This document shows positions 18,121-25,890 of a stretch of 64,000 bases of DNA, one piece after another. Position 1 is the stretch's first letter. Every line of letters starts with the position of its first letter. Location of the stretch: assembly GCA_028716845.1 (NCBI GenBank), contig JAQUPF010000009.1, positions 43,540 to 107,539 of the forward strand, read 5' to 3'. The notes beneath the pieces are model-generated. The model searched no databases, had not been told where the DNA came from, and worked only from the letters and a program-made list of their open reading frames with translations. This stretch comes from a bacterium (GTDB taxonomy: Bacteria > Auribacterota > Tritonobacteria > UBA1439). The translations under genes were made by a program, and so were the position numbers.

Positions 18121-18180
18121 CGAAGAAGCAATCAACCACCGATTCCCACGGATCATTACGGATCGCCGCTGATCCGACGG
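18121..18180. repeat. Family A repeat fragment (outer arm only)
   Basis: GAAGCAATCAACCACCGATT followed by CACGGATCATTACGGATC and GCTGATCC, matching the outer arm of the family. It sits exactly between two divergent promoters. Confidence 0.7.
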
Positions 18181-18223
18181 CAGCCGAGAGACAACAGCCT
18201 GAAGATATAGGGCTCCAAAGCGC

Positions 18224-18252
18224 TTGCGGCGGCCGGCCGTATTGCCTACAAT
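18224..18252 (+). promoter_or_regulatory. Sigma-70-type promoter for the phosphate permease
   Basis: TTGCGG (18224-18229) - 17 bp - TACAAT (18247-18252), followed by about 30 nt of leader containing GGGGAGG 5 nt before the ATG. Confidence 0.8.
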
Positions 18253-18287
18253 GAGTCCGCGCGCGCCATCGGCGCGGGGAGGATCAG

Positions 18288-19253
18288 ATGCTCCTGACTG
18301 GCCTCACCCTCCTCGGGGGTCTCTTCCTCGGCTGGGGGATCGGCGGCAACAACGCCGGCAACATGTTCGGCACCGCCGTCGGGACGAACAGCGTCCGCTA
18401 CAGGACGGCGATCTGGCTCATCGCCGTCTTCTGCGTCGTCGGCGCCTACCTCGAGGGCTGGAAGCTCTACGCGGGGTACAAGTTCGCCCAGGAGATGAGC
18501 ATGACGCAGGCGGTCATCTGCACCTTCTCCGCCGCCATCGTCATCATCGGCCAGACCGCCATGGGGATCCCGACCTCGACGTCCCAGACGTCCGTCGGCG
18601 GCGTCATGGGGATCGCCATCTACTCCGACGGGTGGGCCGGCGCCGACTGGTTGAAGCTCCTCGGCTGGCTCTTCTGCTGGGTGGTGCTCCCGGTCGTCTC
18701 GGGCCTCTTCAGCTTCCTCTGCGTGCGGTTCGTCGGGCCGCTCCTGAACCGCTGCGTCCGGCGGCTGACGGTCCTCAACTTCATCTACAAGACGGGCCTC
18801 GTCGCCTTCGGCTGCTACGGCTCCTACACCCTCGGCGCGAACAACGTCGTCGTGACGACCGGGCCGTTCTTCCAGGCCGGCCTCTTCGGCGACCCGTCGC
18901 TCAAGCGGGCGGCCGTCCTCGCGGCGATCGTCGGGGGAGTCAGCATGGCGCTCGGCGCGCTCATGTACGGCAGGAAGGTGATGCGGACGATCGGCAAGGA
19001 CATCACCGCGCTCGACCCGTTCGCCGCCCTCGTCGCCGTCCTCGCCCACTCCGTGGCGATGCACTTCTTCACGGCGCTCCACGTCCCCGTCTCCTCCTCG
19101 CAGGCGATCGTCGGCGCCGTCGCCGGCGTGGGCTTCTCCAAGGGGACGAACATGGTCAACAGGAAGATCCTCCTGTCGATCCTCGCCGGCTGGTTCCTCT
19201 CCCCCGTCATCTCCGCCCTCGCCACGGTGGGGGTCGCCTGGTTCTTCCTGTAG
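18288..19253 (+). CDS. Inorganic phosphate transporter, PiT family
   Basis: 321-residue polytopic carrier. The two inverted PiT/PHO4 signatures are present: GGNNAGNMFGTAVGTNSV near residue 20 and TLGANNVVVTTGPFFQAG near residue 182, plus the second-half VPVSSSQAIVGAV. It imports phosphate (or divalent metal phosphate) with protons or sodium. It stands alone behind a clear promoter, divergent from the carbamoyltransferase operon. Phosphate supply would feed phosphorolytic carbamoyltransferases, but that link is only positional. Its 3' end overlaps the convergent HAD gene by 47 bp. Confidence 0.93.
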   Translation: MLLTGLTLLGGLFLGWGIGGNNAGNMFGTAVGTNSVRYRTAIWLIAVFCVVGAYLEGWKLYAGYKFAQEMSMTQAVICTFSAAIVIIGQTAMGIPTSTSQTSVGGVMGIAIYSDGWAGADWLKLLGWLFCWVVLPVVSGLFSFLCVRFVGPLLNRCVRRLTVLNFIYKTGLVAFGCYGSYTLGANNVVVTTGPFFQAGLFGDPSLKRAAVLAAIVGGVSMALGALMYGRKVMRTIGKDITALDPFAALVAVLAHSVAMHFFTALHVPVSSSQAIVGAVAGVGFSKGTNMVNRKILLSILAGWFLSPVISALATVGVAWFFL

Positions 19254-19938
19254 GCGATCCCCGCCCGCCGGCGGCGCCGAGGAGGGCCGGCACGGCGGTC
19301 GCGTCGTTGAGGATGTAGTCCGCCCCCGCCCTCTCCAGGTCCTCCCTCGTCCCGCTCCCCGTGAGGACGCCAGCGGTCCGCATCCCGTGCCGCCTCCCCG
19401 ATTCGATGTCGATCGGGTGGTCCCCCACCATGAGCGCGCGCGCCGGCTCGGCGCGGAGGAGGGCGAGGCAGCGCCCGAGGTGGACCGGGTGGGGCTTCAC
19501 GTGCTCGACGGCGTCGCGCGGGAGGAAGGCCCCGCACGCCTCCGCGATCCCCGGGAAGGCGAGCCGCGCCGCCGCGGCCGAGTTCCTCGTCACGACGCCG
19601 ACGGCCACGCCCCGCGCGCGGAGCCGCCCGAGCATGCGGCGGACCCCCGGGAGGGGGCCCGACCGGGCGGCCGCCTCGCACTCGACGGCGAGGATCGCCC
19701 CGTGCGCCGCCGCGCGGACCGCGCGCGCGAGCGGGCCGCTCCCGTCGAGGCGGGCGGCCGCGGCCTCCACCATCTCCCAGATACGGAGGCCGCGGACCTC
19801 CGCGACGTCGACGCCGTGCGCGGAGAGGACCGCCTCCACGCGCGCGCGCATGAGACCGAAGTCGATGGTCGGGCGGACAAGGGTGCCGTCGAGATCGAAG
19901 ACGACGGCCTCGAGCGGCGGCGGCGAGGCGGAGTGCAT
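19207..19938 (-). CDS. HAD-superfamily phosphatase (phosphoglycolate phosphatase-like)
   Basis: 243 residues. Motif I VVFDLDGTLV (nucleophile and acid Asp pair), motif II VVTRNS, motif III lysine in HVKPHPVHLG, and motif IV MVGDHPIDIESGRRHG form a complete HAD active site with a helical cap between motifs I and II. The low-molecular-weight phosphate ester it hydrolyses cannot be told from sequence. The last ~25 residues are Arg/Pro-rich and lie in the 47-bp overlap with the phosphate permease. It starts 12 bp after the RNase H-like gene and is probably co-transcribed with it. Confidence 0.88.
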   Translation of the reverse strand: MHSASPPPLEAVVFDLDGTLVRPTIDFGLMRARVEAVLSAHGVDVAEVRGLRIWEMVEAAAARLDGSGPLARAVRAAAHGAILAVECEAAARSGPLPGVRRMLGRLRARGVAVGVVTRNSAAAARLAFPGIAEACGAFLPRDAVEHVKPHPVHLGRCLALLRAEPARALMVGDHPIDIESGRRHGMRTAGVLTGSGTREDLERAGADYILNDATAVPALLGAAGGRGSPTGRTRRPPPWRGRR

Positions 19939-19950
19939 GCGCGGGGCCCC

Positions 19951-20772
19951 TCAGCGGCCGCGCCGGACGGCGAGCCGCGCGATCGTCCCGCCGTCGACCC
20001 TGAACGGCGCGCGCGGCGGCGCCGGGGCCGGGAGGCGGTCCATGGACGCGAACGGGGTTGCCCCCAGCTTCATGTTCCAGGCGCGCACCATGAGGCGCTC
20101 GAGGTTGACCGCGTCGGCCGCGTTGTAGGCGAGGAGCGTCTCCAGCGCTCGCGCATCGCCGCGGCGGCGATATTCGTTCCAGAGGAGCACGGCGCAGAAG
20201 CCGTCCACGCCGTCGAGTTCCCCCCGGTCGATCCCGAGCGCCCGCTCGCACCGCTTGAGGCCGCCCGTGACGCCGAGGCTCCGCAGGACATACCGCAGGT
20301 CGACGTGGGGGACGTGGATCCTGACGCCCAGGTCGTCCTCGATGAAGGGGAGATCAAAGCACGTCCCGTTGTAGGTGACGACGAGGCGGTAGTGCATGAT
20401 GTCGTCGCGGAAGTCGCGCAGGTTGTCGTCCCGCACGTAGCAGCGGACCTCCTCTCCGTCGTGGAGGGCGACGGTCGTGACATGGCATCCGGGGCCGCCG
20501 AGGCCGTTCGTCTCGATGTCGAGGTAGGCGACCGAGGACCTGAAGGCGCGGAAGAGGCGCCAGTGCTCGGCCCTCGGCAGGAGCGCGCCGAAGTAGCGGG
20601 AATCGCCCTCCGCCAGGCGGGCGAGGGACTCGCGGGCATGCGGCCGGAGGCGCTGCCGGTGCGGCGACGGGTCCGCGAGGAGGTCGTCCCAGGAACGCAC
20701 GCCGGACTCCCAGAGATCCCGCTCCCGCCGCTCGCTGATGCCCGGCATGTGGAGGAATGTCCGCGTGAGCAT
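19951..20772 (-). CDS. RNase H-like exonuclease-fold protein (YprB type)
   Basis: 273 residues. AYLDIETNGLGG is the first acidic motif of the DnaQ/RNase H-like fold, TYNGTCFDLPFIEDDLG the second and LAYNAADAVNLERLM the last Asp-containing motif, as in the PF13482 (YprB) group. An N-terminal part of about 60 residues (FLHMPGISERRERDLWESG) looks like a helix-hairpin DNA-binding segment. Start ATG at 20772 follows a -10 box and GGGGACAG; the frame upstream is open only through repeat DNA. The role is probably nucleic acid processing; the substrate is unknown. Confidence 0.82.
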   Translation of the reverse strand: MLTRTFLHMPGISERRERDLWESGVRSWDDLLADPSPHRQRLRPHARESLARLAEGDSRYFGALLPRAEHWRLFRAFRSSVAYLDIETNGLGGPGCHVTTVALHDGEEVRCYVRDDNLRDFRDDIMHYRLVVTYNGTCFDLPFIEDDLGVRIHVPHVDLRYVLRSLGVTGGLKRCERALGIDRGELDGVDGFCAVLLWNEYRRRGDARALETLLAYNAADAVNLERLMVRAWNMKLGATPFASMDRLPAPAPPRAPFRVDGGTIARLAVRRGR

Positions 20773-20799
20773 GTCCGTCTGTCCCCTGCCCGCGCGCCG

Positions 20800-20805
20800 A
20801 TTATA
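20800..20805 (-). promoter_or_regulatory. -10 box for the YprB-like gene
   Basis: A perfect TATAAT reading toward 20772, about 27 bp before the start. The -35 region at 16-18 bp is not recognisable. Confidence 0.55.
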
Positions 20806-20860
20806 CCTTAATCCCCCCCGCACGCGGCCATCATGAACTCCCCGCCGAGGATTAAAGGCA

Positions 20861-21105
20861 AGAAGAGTTAATCTGCCACGGATTCGCACGGACGGCAGGA
20901 CAGTTGAACGTTGAAAGTTCAAAGTCAAAAGTAACAGAGCTTGTGCCGCGGATTGACGCGGGTTCTCACCAGCCACAGAGATCACAGAGACCACGGAGTG
21001 ATGACCAGAGCCGCCATTCTCCGTGTCCTCTGTGGCAAAGAAGCCCAACCCCCTTTTTTGTCGATTGGTGGTATATCAGCACGGCTCCGTGGTGGATTCG
21101 TTCCT
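20861..21105. repeat. Composite repeat: family A arms flanking a family B palindrome
   Basis: The left side is CTGCCACGGATTCGCACGGA, then a GTTGAAAGTTCAAAG arm, then CCGCGGATTGACGCGGGTT. The centre is the family B unit GCCACAGAGATCACAGAG...CTCTGTGGCAAAGAAG (20975-21047). The right end is CCGTGGTGGATTCGTTCCTG. It fills most of the 393-bp gap 20773-21165; no gene is seen there. Confidence 0.85.
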
Positions 21106-21165
21106 GTCGGCGGCGGGCATGCGCGCCGTACCGGGGAGGCAGTGGGAAGGGCGCGGGGAGGACGC

Positions 21166-22068
21166 TCACTCCCGCGTGACGACGACGGATGCGTCATCCC
21201 GGCAGATCGGGTCCGCGGTCCCGGGGTGCGTCAGCGCGGCGGTGACCCCGTACATGCCCTCTTCCGCGCCGGCAGGGATATCGCCCTGGAGGAGCCGGTA
21301 GGCGGTATCCGACGGGTGCGACCGGACATCCGCGGCGAGCGGCACGATTCCCCGCCGGAGCGCGCCGTTGAGCGTCATCGAGAGGCGGTCTCCGGAGGGC
21401 AGGGTGAGGAACGCGTACGCGTCGAACGGCTCTTCCACGACGGGGACATGGACATCGATGTGCCCCCGCTGCCCGGGCGCCGCGATGGAGATGCCCGGGA
21501 TGACCCGCACGCACGCGCGCGGCGACGAAACGTCCCCGCCGAGAAGGCCGCGCATGACGTTGATGATTTCCTCCACGGGGACAAACCCCGATTCATAGAC
21601 CTTTCTCTGGAATCGGACGATTCCCCCCTGATCGATGATATAGCCGTAGGGAAGACTCTGCACGTCATAGGCAGCGTACGTCGATCTGTCCCCATCCCCG
21701 AGCACCGTCTGCGTGCAGCCGGTCTTCGTGATCATATCGGTGATGTCATCCGGGGAATACGGATCGGAGTCGTACGCAATCTGGACGAACCGCACCCTCG
21801 GGTCATCCCTGAAGAACGGGTACACCTCCTCCTCGACCCTCCTGACCGCCTGGATGCACGATGAGCAGGTCGGGATGTTGAACTGGAGATAGACGACCTT
21901 CCCCGCCGCATCGGCCGACAGGGTGAAATACCCGCCGGTGGACCCGTTTTCGTCATATGCCTTCTCGGTGAAATCGGGCGCCTGCCCGCCGACCGCGAGC
22001 GCCGCGGGGAGCGTCCGCGGGGCCGCCAGGAGCATCGCGATGCCGAATATGATCTGCATTCTTCTCAT
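21166..22068 (-). CDS. Secreted thioredoxin/redoxin-like protein with C-terminal beta domain
   Basis: 300 residues. Signal peptide MRRMQIIFGIAMLLAAPRTLPAALA. The redoxin part (about 27-180) has the VGGQAPDFT entry of peroxiredoxin/TlpA proteins, a CSSC redox pair (TCSSCIQ) and a cis-proline segment VQSLPYGYIID, so it should reduce or exchange disulfides outside the cytoplasm. From about residue 200 a separate domain begins (FDAY..LTLPSG...GALRRGIVPLAADV) that reappears at the end of the next gene upstream. The start ATG fits the signal peptide and a promoter 34-70 bp upstream. Confidence 0.8.
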   Translation of the reverse strand: MRRMQIIFGIAMLLAAPRTLPAALAVGGQAPDFTEKAYDENGSTGGYFTLSADAAGKVVYLQFNIPTCSSCIQAVRRVEEEVYPFFRDDPRVRFVQIAYDSDPYSPDDITDMITKTGCTQTVLGDGDRSTYAAYDVQSLPYGYIIDQGGIVRFQRKVYESGFVPVEEIINVMRGLLGGDVSSPRACVRVIPGISIAAPGQRGHIDVHVPVVEEPFDAYAFLTLPSGDRLSMTLNGALRRGIVPLAADVRSHPSDTAYRLLQGDIPAGAEEGMYGVTAALTHPGTADPICRDDASVVVTRE

Positions 22069-22108
22069 GACGCATGCCTATCTACTCAGTAGTATTTCCA
22101 CCATGGTA

Positions 22109-22137
22109 AGTTTAGCACACCAATTCAGGCGGGTCAA
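22109..22137 (-). promoter_or_regulatory. Sigma-70-type promoter for the redoxin gene
   Basis: TTGACC (22132-22137) - 17 bp - TAAACT (22109-22114). The leader of about 34 nt contains the perfect palindrome CTACTCAGTAG at 22082-22092. Confidence 0.85.
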
Positions 22138-22162
22138 GAGGCGGGCGGCGGAACGCCGTTCT

Positions 22163-24172
22163 TCAGCGGACGGCGACCGGTCGGCTGTCGTGGGCGAAGG
22201 CGTCGACGGTGCCGCGGACCCGCCGCCCCGCCTCCACGAGGCCGCCGATGACCCGGTAATCGCCGGAGACGCCGCCGGGGACGGTCATCCGGAGGATGGT
22301 CTCGTCGTAGACGGCGGGGAGCGCCCCGACGTTCGCCGCGAGCGGCACGATCCCCGGGCGGAGGGCGCCGCCGGGGGCGATCGAGAAGGTGCCCGCGGGG
22401 CCGGTGATGACGGCGTAGGCGTCGAAGCGGCCGCCGGTGTACGGCTGGGCCACGGCGCGCACCGCGAAGGTGTCCCCCTCCGACGGACTCTCCGGCTCCA
22501 CGATGATGCGGAGCGGCGGCGGGGGGGGCGCGTGAGTCGGCGGCGAAGGGGGCGGCGGCGGGGGCGTCCCCTGCGAATGCGTCGCGCGTACGATCCAGTC
22601 GGCGGCGCTGTTCGTGTCCTCGGTGTCGATGCGCTGGGCGTATCCATTCTGGATGGGGCCGACCGCGGGACCGTCGTCCGTGGTGGAAAACCGGCCGCTC
22701 CCGGCGGCGGTGTCGCCCCAGTGGAAGCGGTCGATCAGGTGATTGCCGTCACTCGCCTGATCAGACCACATCGTCCAATCCCTCCCCCCCCAGACGACGG
22801 CGTCGATGATGGACTGCCTGTCGGGCGCCGTCGTCTTCGTCCTCGTGACGGCGAACTGGTCGTCGTTCTTGTTCCAGTCGCCGCCGGCGACGTTCTGGAC
22901 ATAGATGTTGTACCAGCCGCCCGGATCCCAGCCCACGTTCCCCCCGGCGTCGTGGAGGATGACGACCTTTCCGGGTTGGAGCATGACGGCGCTGGTAGCG
23001 AGGGGCTGCGCCTCGTCGAGGTCGGTCCAGAAGAGCTGGTCGAGCCGGATCGGATCGGCGCCCGGAGGCAGGTAGAGCTCGATCCAGTCGTGGTTCTCGG
23101 GGTATTGATGGTCGCCCACCGCCACCTCCGTGATGAGGAGGTGCGGCGGCCCCTCGACGTACACCTCCTCGTCGACGTCATAGGGGCCGTGCAAGAACGA
23201 CACGCTTCCCGGCCCCTCGTTTCTGAACGTCATGGTGGCGCCGTCCGTCTCGATGAGTATCTGCCCGTTCGCGATGGTGCGATTCGCGGCCCACGCGCCC
23301 GACCCGCTGTCCCTCGTCTGGAAGATCCTCGTCACATGGACATCCGCGTGGTTGAGGCGGTCGAACGGCTCCTGGTACGGATGTGAACTGCCGAATGTCG
23401 ACACGAGGGCGAACTCGGGCATGATCTTCTTCAGAAAATACAGGTTGGAGCTGTACCTGCTTCCGTGATGGTGCACCTTGTAGATGTCGATCGCCTCGCC
23501 GCGGGCCGCGAGCGCGTCGCCGAGCCGATCTTCGACATTGGGACCGACGCCGGTGAGATCGCCGCCCGTCAGGTAGTCGAAGCCGCGGTATTTCACGAGG
23601 AGAACGACGCTCCGGGCGTTCTCATCGGTGGGGTTCACGTACCCGCCGCCGATGATGTTGCCGTTGGAGGCGACGCACGTGACCGTGAGCTCGCCGTTCT
23701 GGTGGATGACCTCGCCCGCATTGATCTTGTTCCAGTAGACTCCCTCCCGGGAATAGGTCTTGTACGAGTAGGATTTCGTATTCGAATCCCTGTATCCAGA
23801 CAGGCCGCCGAAGCCGCTGTAGTGATCCGCGTGATCATGCGTGAGGACCATGAAATCCAGCTTGCCTATGCCGAGACGGTCCAGGAGGTTCTTCACGGGG
23901 CTCGCCGCGCCCGCATCGATGAGCATTGTCTTTCCGTCGGGGAGGACGATCAGGGCGGCGTCGCCGCTCGTCCCCAGATTGATGAAATAGATGCGCATGG
24001 GCCCCGCGCTCCCCTTCAGATCGGGGTCTGCCGAATCGAGGAAGGGGATGAGACCAGGGGAGCCGGGGACTGGATCCCCGGAGGCGCCGGAAGGGGCGGG
24101 CGGAAAGACAGAAAAGGCGGCGATGCAGATCGCCGCAACCCACGCCGGCCGCCGCCGCGGGTGGTTATTCAT
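22163..24172 (-). CDS. Secreted ComEC-like metallo-beta-lactamase protein with lamin-tail domain
   Basis: 669 residues. Signal peptide at residues 1-30. The hydrolase (about 50-310) has LTHDHADHYSGFGG (HxHxDH zinc site), LTGGDLT and KVHHHGSRYSS, as in the hydrolase domain of ComEC/Rec2 DNA-uptake proteins but without membrane helices. Next comes a lamin-tail (LTD) domain (about 340-540: ITEVAVGDHQYPENHDWIEL, DAVVWGG), a proline-rich linker of PPP runs, and a C-terminal domain shared with the redoxin gene. It is likely an extracellular or surface phosphodiesterase or nuclease. The start is ATG at 24172, nearly leaderless. Confidence 0.85.
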   Translation of the reverse strand: MNNHPRRRPAWVAAICIAAFSVFPPAPSGASGDPVPGSPGLIPFLDSADPDLKGSAGPMRIYFINLGTSGDAALIVLPDGKTMLIDAGAASPVKNLLDRLGIGKLDFMVLTHDHADHYSGFGGLSGYRDSNTKSYSYKTYSREGVYWNKINAGEVIHQNGELTVTCVASNGNIIGGGYVNPTDENARSVVLLVKYRGFDYLTGGDLTGVGPNVEDRLGDALAARGEAIDIYKVHHHGSRYSSNLYFLKKIMPEFALVSTFGSSHPYQEPFDRLNHADVHVTRIFQTRDSGSGAWAANRTIANGQILIETDGATMTFRNEGPGSVSFLHGPYDVDEEVYVEGPPHLLITEVAVGDHQYPENHDWIELYLPPGADPIRLDQLFWTDLDEAQPLATSAVMLQPGKVVILHDAGGNVGWDPGGWYNIYVQNVAGGDWNKNDDQFAVTRTKTTAPDRQSIIDAVVWGGRDWTMWSDQASDGNHLIDRFHWGDTAAGSGRFSTTDDGPAVGPIQNGYAQRIDTEDTNSAADWIVRATHSQGTPPPPPPSPPTHAPPPPPLRIIVEPESPSEGDTFAVRAVAQPYTGGRFDAYAVITGPAGTFSIAPGGALRPGIVPLAANVGALPAVYDETILRMTVPGGVSGDYRVIGGLVEAGRRVRGTVDAFAHDSRPVAVR

Positions 24173-24180
24173 CTATATTT

Positions 24181-24209
24181 TATATACCACTTTCCGCCAT
24201 CGTGCGCAA
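24181..24209 (-). promoter_or_regulatory. Sigma-70-type promoter, near-leaderless, for the metallo-beta-lactamase gene
   Basis: TTGCGC (24204-24209) - 17 bp - TATATA (24181-24186). The predicted transcript start falls about 2 nt before the ATG at 24172, and no ribosome site is present. Confidence 0.8.
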
Positions 24210-24220
24210 GCCGCGGGATT

Positions 24221-24416
24221 GAAGCAGAAATGGACCACGGATCACAACTACAGTAAAAAGTTGAAAGTTGAAAGTTCAAAGTGAAAAGGAACAGAGTTAC
24301 CATCCCGGGAGGGGGCTGCCCTCCTGTTTTCGACTTTCAACTTTCCGCTATGAACTTTGAACTGTTGTTTCATCCGTCAATAATCCGTGCCAATCCGTGG
24401 TGGATTGGTGCTTCAT
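24221..24416. repeat. Family A repeat copy (outer and A/T-rich arms, GC arms lost)
   Basis: Left arm GACCACGGATCACAACTACAG plus AAGTTGAAAGTTCAAAG repeats; right arm GACTTTCAACTTTCC, ATGAACTTTGAACTG and CAATCCGTGGTGGATTGGTGCTTC. The loop contains CCCGGGAGGGGG rather than the usual CGCGGAT arms. It begins 12 bp beyond a -35 box. Confidence 0.85.
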
Positions 24417-24438
24417 GCGTGCGGCGGGGCGATGCCGT

Positions 24439-25788
24439 TCAGAACCGCCGCCAGAACGCCGCCGCGAGGGCGCGGGACCGCGCGTGCACCTTCTCCTCGT
24501 CCACGGCCAGGATCTCGCCGCCGCGCATGAGGACGCGGCCGCCGACGATCGTCGTGTCCACCCGGGCCCCGCAGATGCCGAAGAGGAAATGGCCGAGGAA
24601 GGTCGCCTCGTTCAGCGGCGTCGGCGGGTCGTAGTCGACGAGGATGATGTCGGCGTGGGCGCCTTTCTTCAGGACGCCGAGCGGCCTGGCAAAGTGGCGC
24701 CCCGCGATCGCGGCGTTGTGCTCGAGGAGGAGGCGGCAGGACTCGGCGAAGAAGACGCGCGGGTCGCGCGCGGCGAGCTTGTGGAGGATGTTCGCCACCC
24801 GCACCTCGTCGCGCATGTTCGCCGTCATTCCGTCGGTGCCGAGTCCGACGAGGACGCCCTTGGAGAGCATCCGGATCACCGGCGCCACGCCGACGGCGTT
24901 GTTCATGTTCGACTGCGGGTTGTGGACCGCGGGCGTCTCCGTGTTCCTGAGGAGGTCCATCTCCGCGTCGTTCACGTGGACGCAGTGGACGGCGAGCGAG
25001 CGCGGGCCGAGGGCGCCCGCCCTGTTCAGGCGGCGGACCACCCGCTGGCTGTACCGCTTCTCGTTCAGGGCCTGGTCGGCGGCGTCCTCCGCCACGTGGA
25101 GGTGGATGCCGACGCCGAGGTCGCCCGCCGCCGCGACCGACTCCGCGAGCGTTTCCTCCCCGACGGTGAAGAGGGCGTGGAGGCCGAACATGGCGGCGAC
25201 GAGGTCGTCGCCCCGCTCCCGCCTCGCCCGGATCCTCCCGGCGAAGCGGACGTTCTCCTCGATCCCCTCCCTCCCCTTCCCGTACCGGTCGGAGACGCCG
25301 AGGCAGAGACAGCCGCGGACGCCGGTCCTCCGGAGGGCCTCCTCGAGCGGGTCGAGGCAGCCGCGCTGCGCATCCTGGCTCTCGTGGTGGTCAAGGATCG
25401 TCGTCGTGCCGCCGCGGATGCAGTCGATGAGCGGGACGAGGGCGCTGTAGAGGATGTCCTCCTCCCGGAGCGCCCGGTCGAGCGGCCACCAGAGCCGCTC
25501 GAGGATTTGGACGAAGTTCGCCGGCGGCCGCCCCTTCGGCGAGAGGCCGCGGGCGAAGGTCGAGTAGAGGTGCATGTGGGCGTTGATGAAGCCGGGCATC
25601 ACGATCATGCCGCGGGCGTCCACGAACTCGGCGCCCGCCGCCTTCTTCCTGATCGCGGCCGTCTTCCCCACCGCCTCGACCGCGCCGCCGCGGACCCAGA
25701 CCGCGCCGTCGTGGATCACCTTGTTGCTCCCGCCGAGCGTGACGACCGTCCCGTTCCCGATCAGCATGTCCCGCGTCTTCGGCGCCAT
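24439..25788 (-). CDS. ssnA: SsnA-like amidohydrolase
   Basis: 449-residue amidohydrolase-superfamily enzyme. The metal site is in GFINAHMHLYSTFARG (HxH), HLHVAEDAADQ and HCVHVND, and the catalytic Asp in LGTDGMTANMRDEV. The close match is E. coli SsnA, an aminohydrolase of the anaerobic purine-degradation gene set. ATG at 25788 is preferred over an upstream TTG because GGGAGGGGGGAG lies about 6 nt before it. It is the last gene of the nucleobase operon. The family deaminates or hydrolyses heterocycles; the precise substrate here is inference. Confidence 0.88.
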   Translation of the reverse strand: MAPKTRDMLIGNGTVVTLGGSNKVIHDGAVWVRGGAVEAVGKTAAIRKKAAGAEFVDARGMIVMPGFINAHMHLYSTFARGLSPKGRPPANFVQILERLWWPLDRALREEDILYSALVPLIDCIRGGTTTILDHHESQDAQRGCLDPLEEALRRTGVRGCLCLGVSDRYGKGREGIEENVRFAGRIRARRERGDDLVAAMFGLHALFTVGEETLAESVAAAGDLGVGIHLHVAEDAADQALNEKRYSQRVVRRLNRAGALGPRSLAVHCVHVNDAEMDLLRNTETPAVHNPQSNMNNAVGVAPVIRMLSKGVLVGLGTDGMTANMRDEVRVANILHKLAARDPRVFFAESCRLLLEHNAAIAGRHFARPLGVLKKGAHADIILVDYDPPTPLNEATFLGHFLFGICGARVDTTIVGGRVLMRGGEILAVDEEKVHARSRALAAAFWRRF

Positions 25789-25810
25789 GTCGCTCCCCCC
25801 TCCCAAGAAT

Positions 25811-25890
25811 GAAACACTTTCACTTTTTTTTCCAGCCGGATCAGTGCCGATCCGTAATGATCCGTGGGAATCCGTGGTAGATTATTTCCT
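25811..25890. repeat. Family A repeat, right half only
   Basis: CGGATCAGTGCCGATCCGTAATGATCC followed by GTGGGAATCCGTGGTAGATTATTTCC. Its terminal bases supply the TAA stop codon (25882-25884) of the gene that reads into it from the other side. Confidence 0.8.

Noticed and set aside
20861..21105. CRISPR array
   Set aside because: Repeat units are inverted and nested, differ in length and sequence, and there are no regular unique spacers or cas genes.
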